In this document: in pieces, positions 45,265-59,284 of the stretch
Position numbering within the stretch: the stretch's first letter is position 1
Layout of the letters: each line of letters starts with the position of its first letter
Assembly: GCA_025991245.1 (NCBI GenBank)
Contig: BQMJ01000005.1
Location: 279,669-343,668 of the forward strand
DNA: 64,000 bases
Reading direction: 5' to 3'
Source: Galdieria partita
Taxonomy: Eukaryota > Rhodophyta > Bangiophyceae > Galdieriales > Galdieriaceae
Program-made: the position numbers and the translations under genes
The notes under the pieces: generated by a model
What the model was told of the DNA's origin: nothing
What the model saw: only the letters and a program-made list of their open reading frames with translations
The model's database searches: none

Positions 45265-46724
45265 CTATCCATTTCGATAACGTTCAGCAAGTTCAGCCAA
45301 GTACTTCTCAGAAGCATATCTTTCACGGAAAGAGGATAACAAGATGTCGCGTGCAACGCTATTATAAAAGCGCAAATAGATGCGGCTCACTACAACTAAT
45401 AAACCTCGACTAATATATGCTCCGTCTGCAATAGTAATGTTGGGTTTAGTTCTATCCATGAATAGCTTATAAAGCATAGAATCAAAATCGCTCTTTTCTT
45501 CTTCAGACCTAAGTCCATCGAGATAGTCATTATGCTTTCTTATCATTTCACAATACACTTTTGCCGTGAATTCAACCCTCAAATCTTCAAAACTAGCATC
45601 AGGATGATCGTTGGCCAGAGCTACCATTTTAGCTATCATTCTAGGCACCAACCCAGTAAGTTCGACGATTTCATCTGAATTTTCACGAAGAATGGAGGGA
45701 TAATCAGGTAAAGCTTCCCACAAGTCAAATTCTTTGAAACTTAAAGGCTCCAAATAGTGTTTGACCTTACTATAACCACTGCGCAAATTATCTTCAAATT
45801 GATGATGCTGTGAACCTGCAAGAAGAACTCCACAATAAGGCTATTCAAGTAAATAAAAAAGTCATCATAAAACAAGATAGAACCATGACTTACTGTTTTC
45901 ATCACTTCAAACTCAGTGTAAAACTGGAAAAAATCCGGCCATCTATTTATGTTACGACCAAACTCGCTCCAAAACGCATTATGTTCATCAACAATTAACA
46001 TATTGCGTGGTGCAAGCCCTATCATAACACGACGAATAGCGAAAGCTAGATTCAGATGTTTCTCTTTCATGGCAAAATAAATGACACTTTTAAGAGGAGC
46101 ACCATTCAAAAAACTATATCGAGATGAAATGAATTCTGGTAAGCCATCTACGATATTTGCATTCATAAAAAGCAACATTTTCAAGTAACGTGAAACCATT
46201 TGAGAGATGTTGCTAATGTTCTTCAACCACGCCGCTGCGTTTCCAATATACTGCAGGGGAATCCTGCAGTGTCTTGAAAACACAGCGGCCATATAGAGCT
46301 CTACGCTCTTTCCTAGACCACTAGCTGCAGAAACTATTATCTGCTGGGGTGGAGGACTGCAACCTTTTGCATCAAGACTTTCAATGTGTCTATTCCACCT
46401 CTTGATAAACTCTCGTCTCAGAAAGATTCTAGAGATTTTCCCAGCTCTTTTTTCCACCGGGAAATCTTTGGGAAACTTCTTGGGAACAAGAAACTGTGCT
46501 ATGTCACTAAACGTTTCTTTCCCAACTTCGAAGACTTTTCCTCCAACTTGTACCTTCTCTCCAATTACTGAGGCAACAGATATGAGTTCACATTCTTGCT
46601 CAAGATCAGGCAAGTTTGTCAACCATACATTGCTAAACCTTTCGTCAATTTTTAGACCATCTTGAAATATTTCTTCGTATCTAACAGACTCTCCGGACAT
46701 ATCTAAAGAAGTTTCACTAGTCAT
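45265..46724 (-). CDS. P-loop ATPase of a subtelomeric expanded family (Crinkler/RHS-like)
   Basis: Two exons (46724-45894, 45840-45265; 53-nt intron) give 468 residues. Walker A lies in IIVSAASGLGKSVELYMAAV and Walker B in PRNMLIVDEHNAFW. The intron joins FEVMKT to PYCGVLLAGSQHHQFEDN, which carries the sensor-like GSQHH segment. After it come YLEPLSFKEFDLWEALPDYP, then ELTGLVPRMIAKMVALANDH, a winged-helix-like end of the ATPase module. The N-terminal about 130 residues have no known fold. Such SGxGKS ATPases with LxxFxW sequence occur in Crinkler effectors of oomycetes and RHS proteins of trypanosomes, so that grouping is inferred. The function in a free-living alga is unknown. Confidence 0.75.
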
Positions 46725-49700
46725 CCTTTGAGACGACTAGCCAAATAATCAACAACCCAAAAACAAATTGTGCAGTTCAGTTGTACAAATTTTACAATTT
46801 ATGGTGCTGTATATAATTCCAAATAATAAGTACACCTTTGAATTCAAACAAGAAATCTAGTATTTCTTTGTTTCCTATGGAACATTGAGATAGAGCTGCC
46901 TACAGAAAGAATATTTGAAGTGATTTCAACCTTGAGAAAAATATTTTATGAAAGCATAATTTCTTTCAATGACTTGAAAGATCAACTAAAATCAACAGTG
47001 CATTCGTTTAGATAAATCTGGATACTGTGACAGTTGTTTTCAATTCTTCCTGTTTCAGTTGTTCCACTCTTTGTGTCTCTTATCTACGAAACAGACTATG
47101 TGGAACTCCACTGGATTAGAAAAGCTCAATTGTCTACAGAATAATCTTCACAGTGGCAGCTATCAAACATTACTTTTCAATACAGACAAGAGAGAGATTC
47201 AATTCAACTCAATTTTTCCTTTCCAGAATGACAATTTGTCTTATCGCATATTTTTGACTATGTGGGAACGATAAACACAAATTACATCAATTGCGCAAAG
47301 TGACATCGTGTAAAGACTATGGTTTAGTTCGAAATTTTCTATCACTTTATGAAAGAAGCAATGGAACATACCAATTTATCAGAACTTGCAACTTTCGTTA
47401 CTTGCTGCAAGAGAAATGTCTCATTCGAAAGTTATCGCTAGTATGATGTTCATTATTCTGAGCTAAGAGGATGAGTATTGAAACATTTACTTCTCCTCCT
47501 TTGGGAACCCAAGTTTCAAGTTTGAACAAGTAGGTTTGGCTTTATGTTTTGGAATATTCTTGGACACTGTCAGAATTTTCGTTTTGTTGCCACAGTGAAG
47601 TTTTTACCAAGACTGTTTTAGATCTTATGTTTTCAGAGTAACTCTGAGATGATGAGAATGAAAAAAAAACCGAGTTGGTAACTCGAAATCTTGTTTTGTG
47701 TCTTGCTAAAGTACTTTGTATACTTTAAAAGTATCTCATTGAGTTGTTGTTGCTTTCTTCTCTTGTAGCATTCTACAAGGTTTTGTTAGAGCAAACAAGA
47801 TTTTGCTTTGGAAGCAACGACTGTACAACTCACTTGGGCTTGTCTATTCTTGGAATCCTTTCAGGATGGTCGGTTGTTGACTGCTGAATTTTGTGCCACT
47901 ATATACTATCGTTGACTTTGCTAAAGTCACCGTCTGCTTCAAAGTACAGCTTCCAGAAAATCTCAGTCAAAGTTGCTAGTACCAGTTCCCGTCCATATGT
48001 CTACCTGTTTCACAGAGTTTTACCAGTACATTCAACAACACAAGGATTGATTCATATTCCTCCCTAACGTCTTCTATGATAGCGTTACGACTATACATCA
48101 ACCCATTCTAGGGTATGGGACAAACTCCCTTCTTGACAACTGTAATCAGCACTCTTTTGGAGTCCGTATTTCACCCAACCACAAGTATAGATGGAATTGT
48201 TGAAAACGTTCGATTCACAAAACGTTAACCAAGTGTTTACAATTCAAACAATTTGGAAGCTAACCATCTTAAAACTCAACGTGTTCTGTTTGGGCTTGTG
48301 AGATCAAAGAAAAACTCCTTGTCAACAACAAGTCAAATCCAATTCTATTAACTCTCCAGTTTTTTTCTCGTTACTTTCACGAATTCTGAATTATCAGGTA
48401 CAACAGTGGAAAGTCTGTAACTGAATTCCAACGATACAACTCCCTAACACAAAAAGAATAGAGCATCAACAGTCTTTTAACTCTCTAGTGCAAGGTTCTT
48501 TTGGAAATTTCTCTACAAGTATACAAGAAACGATATAGTTTGTACCTTTTAAAGGCATCCTTTCATACCACCTCCTTTCTAAGCTCTTCGAAACGTTCTT
48601 TCGTTAGAACTTATTGGTTGAGAACAGGAGCTAAATAGTTGTGTTATGCAACCCGCTTCAAAGTGGATAAGGTCTGTTTATGAAAACTTGAGTTTCAACG
48701 AGAAACATCTTGAGAATAGACTAGAAAGTTTTTCTTTTTTTTTGGATACTGTTTAAACCTGGGTTGTTTTGGTCGTAACTTTTTAGCCACTAGGTTTGAA
48801 CCTTGTGGTTGATTTCTCAACGTCAGAGTTCAAAAGAGATTTATCTGCAGAAACATTGTCAAAGAGAGGTTGATTACGGTCGGTAAAAGGGAGATTTTTT
48901 GGAAATAACTACCACAGCTTTGCACATTCTTGGTTCTTTAGATGAGAGTAGTGTAAAAGAGGATAATTTTGTAGGAGTAGTCGTAATCTTATCGGTACCT
49001 TTTGACCTGAACGAGTTCTATATACATAGTTACGGAAAAGTTTTTTTAAGATCAGCAAAACTATAAATTGAACCAAATTGATCATTTGGTAAATAAGAAA
49101 ACAAGATTGTCCAAGAATATATCAAACTTCGAGAACATATCCATGTTTAAAGCTGCTTTGGCAGCTAGTTTGAATCCGAATTTGAATATATAATTCTTTG
49201 AGTTTGGTCAATTACACATGCTCTATCTTTTCATTTCAGTTGTTTTATCGATATTCATGATATGTATAGATTGCTTGCAAAGAAATGAACATGGTAAAAG
49301 AAAGATGACTCGTTCAAGTAGATACTACTCAAAAATTATTTACTTGAATTATTCGGTTGATTGATAAATTTTGTTCGAAAGATCAAGAATTCTAAAGAAA
49401 GTTGTTGGTTTTTAGGACTTTGTATACTCAAAAGACAATTAATCAACCGTTTCTTTTCATTCTACTTCACGTGTCAGTAACACTCTTCTCCCCTTAAAAC
49501 TCTTTCTGGTAAAAATTTGAAGCATTGGCAGTATGTAAGAGAGTATGGAACAGAAAGAGAATAGATTCATTTTTATTCCTCGAATAGTGAAAAGTTGCAA
49601 AAAGTAACAACAAACAAAAGGGCCAAGAAGTTGCACAATAGAGATAATCATACTATACAAGGAGAAGCCACTTAATTCAATTATTTTTAAAAAGTCAAAA

Positions 49701-50519
49701 TTGAACAAGACAGTTATTTCATAAGAGTACATATTGAGAAGCCGACAAAGTGATTCAAAGTTGAACCCTGTTGAGAATAGATAAAAAGAGACTTAAAATG
49801 TTTCAACCAAAACACAAAGTTCATTTTTGGGAATTCAAGAAGGCTTCCAGTGTAATAGCCATCATTATCTTCATCATAGCCATTTTAGTGTCATCAACTG
49901 GAAATAATTATAGTATACTTGGAGCTTGCAGAAATGATTCAACTCGAATGAATTTTGCAATCAACAATTGTAAAGTTTATTCTATTTAAAATGGATTCGA
50001 AACATCCTTATAAATAAGAATTGGGTTTCGACTCAAATTCGTTCGATATACTTGCCCGAACGGATACAAATATAGTAGAATTGTGACCATAGACAGATGA
50101 GTTTTGAATCACAAGAACAATTCAAGCATAGAATCGAAGCACAAAAGAAGCTACGTATTTACTCGATTCATTTTTTTGTTGGAGAGTAGCATTGTGATAT
50201 GCAAAGATTCAAGATTCAGTGAAAGTAAAATAATTCCGCTTCAATGGAATGATACTGCCTCAAAGCAAAAAGATAAATTTCGACAATAATGCCTAAAGCA
50301 TTGAACAGTGCATTTCAACGTGAAACTCTTCGAGACCAAACTTTGCCATCCAAGATCTGCTAGTATTGGTCGTAAACTTTCAGTGACTTGAAACTTGAGT
50401 TCCATAAAGCTTGAAAAATACTTGTCTTGAGTCCAAGTTCACGTTGAACGTACCTCAACTTGGATCCTTGTTGAAAACTGTCGCTCTTCATTTTCTGGTA
50501 ACTTTATAGGCGTTTTTAC
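46725..50519. other. Gene-poor subtelomeric stretch
   Basis: About 3.8 kb with no supported gene. Two short hydrophobic frames occur (49457-49732 on the minus strand, 49771-49989 on the plus strand) but sit in sequence related to a repeat further out (49690-49830 resembles 60360-60480), so they are not called as genes. Confidence 0.45.
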
Positions 50520-51320
50520 TATGTAGAGTACTATAAAAAGAAAAGTCGGCACAAAAAACTGCCATTTGTTTTCAAGTTCGAACCCCTGTTCCCTATACAG
50601 TCTTGTAGTTTAACTTGGTTTTTCAAGTCCAAGTATACTACAAAGTAAAGTCTTGTGAATTGCTGTTGTGAATCTTCTTTTGTATCACACTCATCAAGGT
50701 CTTTTGTAGCACTCGAAGTACATTCTGAGATGATTCTTGTATTCTTCAAACAACCAGTTCCTTTATTTGTGAGTTTATGACCATTTAAAGTCTCTTATCC
50801 AACTAAAGAGGAGACATGAGCGGATTGCTTTGATTGGAACAGGCGGTGTGATAATGGCAGCTTTCAACGTTGCATTGACCGACTTGAAGAGATCACGGAA
50901 GTTGCGATATATGAGCTAGTTGACAGAGAGTTAGATAAAACTTTATGACTGTTTGAGTGCTTGACCAGTTGATATGTTTCCAAATTGTATACAACAGATT
51001 TTTTTCCAACTTTGAGTTTTTGGCGTTGAATGTGGATAATAGCCAACTTTGAAAGTTTTCATGAGAGTGGGGTTTTGATATTACTATTGTAGATGCGTCT
51101 GTGGTTTTTATCAGAGAAACTCTGAGGGAACCAGAATCGAGAGTGAGTCCAGGTACTAGCTTCATAACGTGTTGAAGTATTCTGGGTATAGTTGAAGAGT
51201 TTATGACTGAGTTGCTTCTTTCTTGCCTCTTTGCTTTTCTCTGTTGGGTTTACTAGTGTAGGCAATTCTTTGTCTTGGGAAGCTATGTTGACAATTTGGT
51301 TATCTTTCTCCAACTTTGGA
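50520..51320 (-). repeat. Decayed paralogous segment, copy 1
   Basis: Minus-strand sequence with protein-like fragments (for example LKNQVKLQDCIGNRGSNL) that aligns with the segment at 52440-53050 over the stretch 50590-50750 versus 52660-52830. The two have diverged by many substitutions and small indels, and frames are broken in this copy. A decayed gene or mobile-element family is likely, but no transposase or polymerase motif was recognised. Confidence 0.5.
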
Positions 51321-52439
51321 GTGCTCTAGTGTTTGCAGAATTTCCCGTGTTTTATTGTTGAATTTTGTGAAACATAGACTGTTTGAAACTTTGCGCTGTT
51401 TTAGATGCATAGGAGGAAGTGGCTCGAGGGTCTTTGTTTTTGACTATTGTTGAGGGACAAACAAGGCAAGGTTCTTGCAGTGGTACTTATTATATGAGTC
51501 ATGACGCTATGCTATTATGGAGAGTTTTCATATGTAGAACTCACAAAATAGAAAGAGTCAACAACTGATCCTTTATTTTTGCAATTGAATTATACAAAAT
51601 AGAATATGCGACACTTGGTCCATGTATTCAAGCTGATTGAGAAACTCGACTGGATTCTTTATCAACATACTTGAGGTAACATACAAATTATATACATGTG
51701 TCACTTCCAGTGTGCACTTAAACGTTTTGTTGATAATCGAAATACTCGACCATAGTGTATAAACTCTGATCTGCACAAGTCTAAAAGGTAGTTGATACTT
51801 GTAGCACAGAATTCACAATCTTTCAAGCTGCAAACAGGTCAGATAGACATTTATCAGCACAAGTGTTCACTCTGCTCGCCGAAATTTCTCCATGACAACT
51901 TGGCAACTACACACCAAATCGTTCCAAGTTACAGGAAACAAGCCTTTCTTCGTTTTAAAGTGGCAGATAATACTTTCTTGAAAGGATTCCTATCAAATAG
52001 AGCTCAATGTTCTCCAAATCACTTGAAACCAGTAAATCTCCGAGGTAAGTGACAAAGGTGAGTTTATCTCACTATACAATGGCGGGCTTTACTCTCAGGG
52101 GTATACCGACACTCATTCTAGCATAACGGCTCTTCAAATAATGCAACACTAGAGAATCAATAGTATTCTAGGTAAAGCTTTGAGTGGAGGCTTCCCTTGG
52201 AAAGTGTTTACGAGGTACATATGAAACTATATGGCGTGTGCACTTTTGACGGTACTCGAAGAGCTCTTCTTTGCCCAATCTCTCTTAGTGATTGTTTTGC
52301 TCAACTGTGGCTGTAGTTGCTTTGTTACCACCCGGTTTGAAGTGTATAAAGTTGTTCATTTTTAATGAAACTTTAAATAGTTGAATTTGGAGAAGAACTT
52401 TTTAGTACGACCAAACTTTGAGGTTTTATGATTTCGCAC

Positions 52440-53050
52440 TTCTAGAAATTCCAGCCAAGGCGCGGTTTGGTTTGTTCGTTTCCTGTCAACAACTTGGCTT
52501 GAACCTCAAAGTCGCTTCCAAGTTCTTGTCGAGTGCAACGTAGGTTCTGTTCGAGAATTTGTTGATCCTTTGTTTTTGGTCTGTTTGAAGACATTGACCC
52601 CTGCGGAGTAGTGCGGAACCAGTGGGCACAAAGGCTCCAAATAGTCTTTGAGTTTGAATCTTTGTCCCAATATAGTCTTCCAATGTAACTTGGTTTTTCC
52701 ATTTGAATTGTACTACTAATTGGTGTCCTGTGAACAACAGATGAGGACTCTCTCTTGTGGAACAATTACCAAGATCGTTTGCAACAATCGGAGTATATTC
52801 TGAGTTGATTCTCTTTGGTTCTTCACAAAAACGATTCTTCTCATTGTCAGTTTTTGTCTATTCAGAATCTATTGTCCAAGTGGAGAGAGGAGATTGGCTA
52901 GTGGCAACTGAACTGTTCAGTTCAACTGTGAGTTGCTGTTTCAAAAACGGACGTGAGCAGAGTTTGTACACCCACTTTGAAGCATCTTTACGTCGTTGTT
53001 TGCTAATCTTACTTGACGAGGTCACTTGAAGGATGCAAATTCGAAACAAG
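52440..53050 (-). repeat. Decayed paralogous segment, copy 2
   Basis: Better preserved copy of the family. The minus-strand frame 52737-52486 reads FKWKNQVTLEDYIGTKIQTQ and LFGAFVPTGSALLRRGQCLQ, matching the other copy at LKNQVKLQDCIGN. No known domain was recognised. Confidence 0.5.
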
Positions 53051-54974
53051 ACTTGGAAAAAAAAGAGTGTCTGATGGGAAAAATTTTCACAAAAGAGAGG
53101 CTTCGCAACTCATTGGCATAGTGTATGTTTGGGATAGCTACCGTAGTCTTTTGTACTCAAGTCTATAAATACTTAGCATTTGAAAGTTTGTGAGACACAG
53201 TTTTTGAAAGGATATTGTTTGAATAGTATTACTGTTTGCACTTAAATAGCCCTGTCTTTCCATTGGGAAATCACAATCAACTATACAACGTATAATTCTA
53301 TAAAAAGCCTGACAAACACAAAGTATACAAACTAAACTGACAACTGTCCACGAATTTATAAATACATTGCTCATTTTAGACAGCGATTCTTTCAGCATAT
53401 TAAGTTACTCGACTGAGCAACATTCTTACATATGCGCAAGATATTCCAGGATCTTCCTACGTTACAAAGCAAAATTGAGCAAGACATGAATATTTTATTC
53501 TTGATACCCTGTTTACTTGAACGATCGATCTTCATACTGGTGGGTACGGTTGCTAAAATTTTATTAACGTAGAAATCTAGCGTCCGTGAATGAATACACG
53601 CTGAATTTCGTGACTAGTTAATTATACAAGAAGAACTCTCTCCAACATTTGGATTGTCATAATGATAAAAAAGTCTGAAAGGCAAGGAATTTTTTCTATT
53701 CAATTGATAATAAAAAATGTACACGACCGTAATTTCATTTATAGACAAATTAACTTGTCATTTATATACAAACGAGTAATACTTTTAGCGAAGAAAGAAA
53801 GACAAACACCAATTGCAATACACAGTACAAAAAAAGACGATAATAGAAGGAAAATACAATTGATAACATCGAAGAAATCGAATCTTGGCGATTTGCATAT
53901 GCTTTAACCCAATTCAGGAGAGGCGAGACTCAATGTTTAGCCACTTTGAGTCACGAAGGTGTAAACAGAGAGACTTCAAAGAATCAACGCAAATTCTTAA
54001 AAAAAGGCAAAGACTAGAATTGACCATTCAAGTTTTACTAATCAGCCAATCAGAATTATTCATAATTGGACAGAGCTGGGGCCAATGCAGTAGAGCTATT
54101 ACCCAACGCCAAAAAAAGAAAGTTCTCGTATCGCTTCATAAGAAAAACTTTATTATGAAGAACAACTATACAAAAATGCTTCTAAGACCACAGTTTAAAA
54201 GAAAAGTTTCAAACAACCCAATATCAATCAAAACAATAAATAGAGATGCAATCCAATTGACATGAGAAGCTTTATTTATCACAGAAACTTATTGAAGACA
54301 ACATGTACTTGTGAGAGTTCCACATAGAATATTCAAATGAAAAGAGAAAAAAACTTAAAAATTTCTGGCAACAACAATATTAGCTCAAAACAAACTACTC
54401 TGCCAAAACAAGGACAAACACAATCAAATTTCTAAATTACAGGGTATCTAAGAGAAGAAAAAGTTTACGAATTTTATACAACCCAGTGCCGAATCAAAAC
54501 AATTAGGAAAACATATAAAAGCGGACCATACAAAAAGTTCAGAATAAAATACATTAAAACTATAAAGTTGTCTATGATACACAATGCTGAAATCATTTCC
54601 AATTACACTGTGATGTGAAAGAGGAAAGAGATTAACATCAAAAACACCAAAAGTAGTAACTGGAAAATATTACATATTCAAAAACCATACACACTCAACA
54701 AGAAGAAATGGAATTTTACAAAGAAACCTCTATTCTTTACAAGAGACTAAATTAGAAAGTGATATCTATGAAAACAACATTAGCAAATAATATATAGAAC
54801 CTTAGAAGATTGTGTTGCAATTGAAAACCTTGTTGCATTGTAGATTTTACTAGGCTGAATTAGGATCCAAGCTGGGTCGTTGGGAAATCCAGTAAGAAGC
54901 TATTTGAGTTCACATGAGGGTTCATTGATTCATTTCCCCTCACTTTCCTCTATTGCCTTTTGGCTGTCATGGGC
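53051..54974. other. A-rich non-coding subtelomeric stretch
   Basis: About 1.9 kb. The plus strand becomes strongly A-rich from about 53640 onward, giving a run of lysine/isoleucine-rich chance frames. No gene was recognised. Confidence 0.45.
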
Positions 54975-57109
54975 TGTGTTTTGTTCTACGTAGCCAATTC
55001 TCGACAAAATTGAAAAATTTTTTGGAAATTTTTTTAAAGCAGATATTTCTGGAAAAAAGTTGTAGAAATTGGTTTGTATACACTAATTTTTGTTTTCTTG
55101 TTTCATATGAACTTTTTCACGATTAGCCAAGAGTAAGCTCCAACTGTCTAAAAAATAGCTAGAGTGCTATTTATTTGTAAATATAAAAATAAGTAGTGGT
55201 CGAAATCAACAGAAATGGAGGAGTAAAAGAATCGAATTTACCAAGCTCTTCTTTCATATTCCATTGTCCTCTGGAAAAGTTGAGGAAAGACCAGCGATTG
55301 ATTCAAAATCTCTATGGTGCATTTTTGCATACATGACATAGTTGGAAATTCTTGAGCCAGTTTGCAAGTACACTAGAATATTTACAAATAGAGCTTCTTC
55401 TGCAGTGTCTCAAATACCACAATATTTCAAGTTGAGTCGTTAACAAAGACTGCTAGTCTCAAACTTGATCTTGCTTCCTATTGAAACGTAGAAATGAATA
55501 TGTACCTCAGTAGAAGGCATTCAATTAATTTTTATTCGCCAAGTACCGATTTAAACGCTAGATAAGTATGAAAAGCAAAACGCATTGAAATTTCTTATGG
55601 TAATAATGGAAGAAATAGAATTTCGATTGGAGGACTTCCGAAACAAAGAGTTTCAAATAGAAAATTCTAGAGAAAAGAGCTAGAAAGAAGCCAAAATATT
55701 ATGTAATGCATAGTAAAAGACTAAAAAAGTACTTAAAGATAAGAAAGCAAGGAAGAAGAAACTGATTGTAGAGAAAAAGAATGAAAGTACCACATGACCG
55801 ATAAGAAAGAATGCGACTCAGTGATACAATCTTCTAATAGCTACCGCTCAAAGTATAGACCAGCTAGACATAAAGCAAGAAGAAAGATGAAGAACGGTAG
55901 ACATGATGGAACATTTATGTTGTTACTGTTAACTGTTTCTTCCAGTTGGAGGCTTTCTTATGGCATATGTATGGTATTGCTTACTTTTGGTTCAATATGT
56001 ATACCATCACCAAAGTAGCAGATTAGTGTACGAAGATACTCACAGAATGAAATAAGGAATATAAATGTATCAGAAAACGTAAAAAACTGCTTTATCGGAT
56101 GGCTAAATGATAAATAAGACACCGCAAAGAAACACAAGGCGATAAAAGGTTGCACTCTTAAAACTACTGTCAATGAATTGAGAATGACTGTGATTTGGTA
56201 GATTTCGAGCAAAGATGTTTCAGAAAACGGAGCCGATTTAGTTTAGCAACATTTCAATTAAATAATGAGTTATGTTAGCTCTAAACAAATGAAAACGTTT
56301 CCTCAGTCAAAAGCGGTACAAGTGCACGAGTATGTTAGGGGATGAAGATTCATAGGCGAAATTGAATTGACACGAATGGATCAACAAACAAAAAAAAACT
56401 TCGAAACTATTGAATATGAAAGCAACAAGGTAAGTCAAAATATGTGAATCATTAAATAATTCTTTGCTTCATAACATTGGTTTCACAAGAACATAATTCA
56501 TTTAAGGAAAGCGCATGACGGATGTCAGAGGACACTAGACAATTCTTTTTTTATTAGACCTTTGTAACGTTTCTTTCTTTCGTACACATATAGACTAATA
56601 ACTGAACGATACAGATAGCGATTTTGAAAATAACCCATAGAGAAAAGAGAGACTGTGAGAGAAATAGAATCTCTAGAAAGTCGAAGAATTCTCATATAGT
56701 ACTTGTCTTTATTGAATAAGTATCTCTAATTGTTCTCTTGAGCGGACATTAGTCGACAATGCAAAAGATAGTAAGAAGAAGTGTCCAAAATGCATGTTCA
56801 AATAAGAACCTAACATATTCTCAGTCGTAAACAATTCAATACTTTTGTCAAATTGAAATACTCAAAAGAAATTTTATATATTCTAGGAGAGAAGCAAAAA
56901 CACCAGGATGATTTCAAAGCACAAGAATGAAAATACAACAAACTAGTGGAGGAAAAGTGCTCTTGAGAGATATGTCTCTCAACAAGCTGTCATTCAAAGC
57001 ATAGTCAAACTGACATAATCCAAGTTGCTATAGACCTACATTGAACTTTTGTGGCGAAATTGCTAACTGTTTAATTCATTTGAGGCCTTTTTATGAGAAG
57101 AATGTGGCC
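54975..57109. repeat. Subtelomeric tandem repeat, copy 1 (about 2.13 kb)
   Basis: Begins with TGTGTTTTGTTCTACGTAGC and ends just before the same sequence at 57110. Matching landmarks with copy 2 include GTAGACATGATGGAA (55900 / 58037), ATGAAAACGTTTCC (56289 / 58431) and GTGCTCTTGAGAGATATG (56958 / 59121). Copies differ by substitutions and short indels throughout. No conserved ORF longer than about 50 codons is shared. Confidence 0.85.
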
Positions 57110-59284
57110 TGTGTTTTGTTCTACGTAGCCAATTCTCCACAAAAATGAAAATTTTTTTGGAAATTTTTTTAAAGCTAGACACTTTTGTAAAAAGGTTCTA
57201 GGAGATAGTTTGTTTTCAGAGAAATGTATTTTTCTCATACGTGACTAACATTTTACGATTTGCCGAGAGTATGCTCCCACTGACTCAAAATGGCTAGAGC
57301 GCTATTTTCTTGTATATATAAAAACAACTAGTAGTAGAAATCAACAGCAATGAAGCAATAGAAAGAATAAAAATTACCAAACTCTTCTTTCATACTCCAT
57401 TTTTCTCTGACAAAGTTAAGGAAACACCAAAGATTGATTCAAAATCTTCGATAGTGCATTTTTCTTTTCCTTACTTGATATAGTACAAAATTCTTGAGCG
57501 AGGTTGCAAGTACACCAGAATATTACAAGTTGAGCTTCTCCTACAACGTCGCAAATATCACAGTATTCCAAGTTGTGTCAATAACACAGGCGTCCAGTCT
57601 CAATCTTGCTCTTGCTCCCCATTAAAACATAGAAATGAATATGTACCTCTGTGGAAGATATTTTATTCATTTCTATTAACCAAGTAACGAATTAAACGCT
57701 AGATAAATATAAAAAGCAAAACGCATTGAAATTTTTTATGGTAATCATGGAAGAAGTAGAATTCCGATTGGAGGACTTCTCAAACAAAGAGTTTTAAATA
57801 GGAAATTCAAGAGAAAGAGCTAGGAAGAAACCAAAATTTCATGAAATGCATACTAAAACTAAAAGGGTATTTCAAGTTAAGAAAACAAAGAAGAACAAGT
57901 TTTACGTGGAGAAAAAGAATAAAAGTGCAGCAAGACCAATGCCGAAAAATGCTACGCAGTCATACATTCTTCGAATAGCCACCGCTCAAAGTATAGACTA
58001 GCTAGACATAAAACAAATAGAAAGAGGAAGGATAGTAGACATGATGGAATATCTACGTCGTCATTGTTTACTATTTCTTTCAGTTGAAGTCATTTTTTAT
58101 GGTATATGTATGGCATGCGTTACTTTTGTTTCTATATGTATACCACCACCAAAGTCGAAGTATAGTATAAGAAGATACTCACAGAATAAAATAAGCAGTA
58201 AACATGTAACGTAAGAAAGTAAAAAACTGATTTGTCACATTGTTAAATGATAAACGCGACATCATAAGAAAGCATAAGACGAGACAAAGTTGTACTTTTC
58301 AAGCCACTATCAGTGAATTGAGAAAGACTCTGATAGGGTAGATCTATAGTAGTAATACGGATGCAGAAAACGGAGCCGATTTAGTTTAGCAATGTTTCAA
58401 ATAAATAATGAATTATTTTAGCTCCAAAGAATGAAAACGTTTCCCCAAAGCAAGTTTTTGAGAAAATACATGATCTATCAATGGCAGTACAATTGTAGAG
58501 GTTTTGTTAGGGATAAAGATTATATAGGCGAAATTGAATTGTCACAAATGCATCAACAAACAAGACAAAACATCAAAACTACCAAATATGAAACCAACAA
58601 AGTAAATCAACATTTGAATCATTTCATTTTTTCCTCATAGCATTGGCTTCACGAGAACGTAATGGAGTGGAAGCACACGACATATTGCAGTTTACACTAA
58701 GAAATTTTCGGTTTACTAAGACTCGGCAACGGATTTTCTTGGATATACTTAAAGTTTAAAAAAAGAAAGATAAAAATGGCGAGTTAAAAATTAATCTATA
58801 GAGAAAAGAAAGACTTTTAGAGAAAAAGACACCATCGAAACAATAGAAGAATTTCCTTCTACTTCCTGATCTTCATTCAATTAGTACCACTAATTGTTCT
58901 CAAGGGGTGGACATCAGTCTACAATGCAAAAGATAGTAAGAAGAAGTGTTCAAAATGCATGTTCAAAGAAAAACCTACCATATTCTCAGTCGGAAACAAT
59001 TCAATACTCTTGTCAAATTAAAATACTTGAAAGAAATTTTAAATATTTAAGGAGAGAAACAAAGACAACAGGATGATTACAAAGAACACGAAAGAAAATA
59101 CAACAAAATCATGGAGGAAAAGTGCTCTTGAGAGATATGTTTCTCTTCAAGCTGTCATTCAAAGAATAGTCAAACTGACATAAAGCATATAATATCGAAG
59201 ATGCTACAGACAAACGTTGAACTTTTGTGACTAGATTGCTAGCTGTTTAATTCATTTGAGGCTTTTTTATGGAAAAGGCGTGGC
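57110..59284. repeat. Subtelomeric tandem repeat, copy 2 (about 2.17 kb)
   Basis: Head-to-tail with copy 1. Similarity ends around 59284, where copy 1 continues into the next unit with GTGGCC and this copy diverges after GTGGCTTT. A small frame at 58924-59076 (MQKIVRRSVQNACSKKN) is open here but interrupted by a TAA in copy 1. Confidence 0.85.

Noticed and set aside
47059-47274. 71-codon plus-strand frame near the ATPase gene
   Set aside because: No ATG, no flanking splice signals and no recognisable motif; treated as a chance frame.
49457-49989. Two short hydrophobic frames on opposite strands
   Set aside because: They overlap a block related to a subtelomeric repeat that is not open in the other copy, and hydrophobic frames are expected in T-rich strands.
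53662-54265. Overlapping lysine-rich plus-strand frames
   Set aside because: Composition follows the A-rich strand; no conserved motif and no start context.
54975-59284. Possible LTR retrotransposon pair
   Set aside because: The copies are head-to-tail with no internal polymerase, integrase or primer-binding site seen; a simple tandem duplication explains them better.
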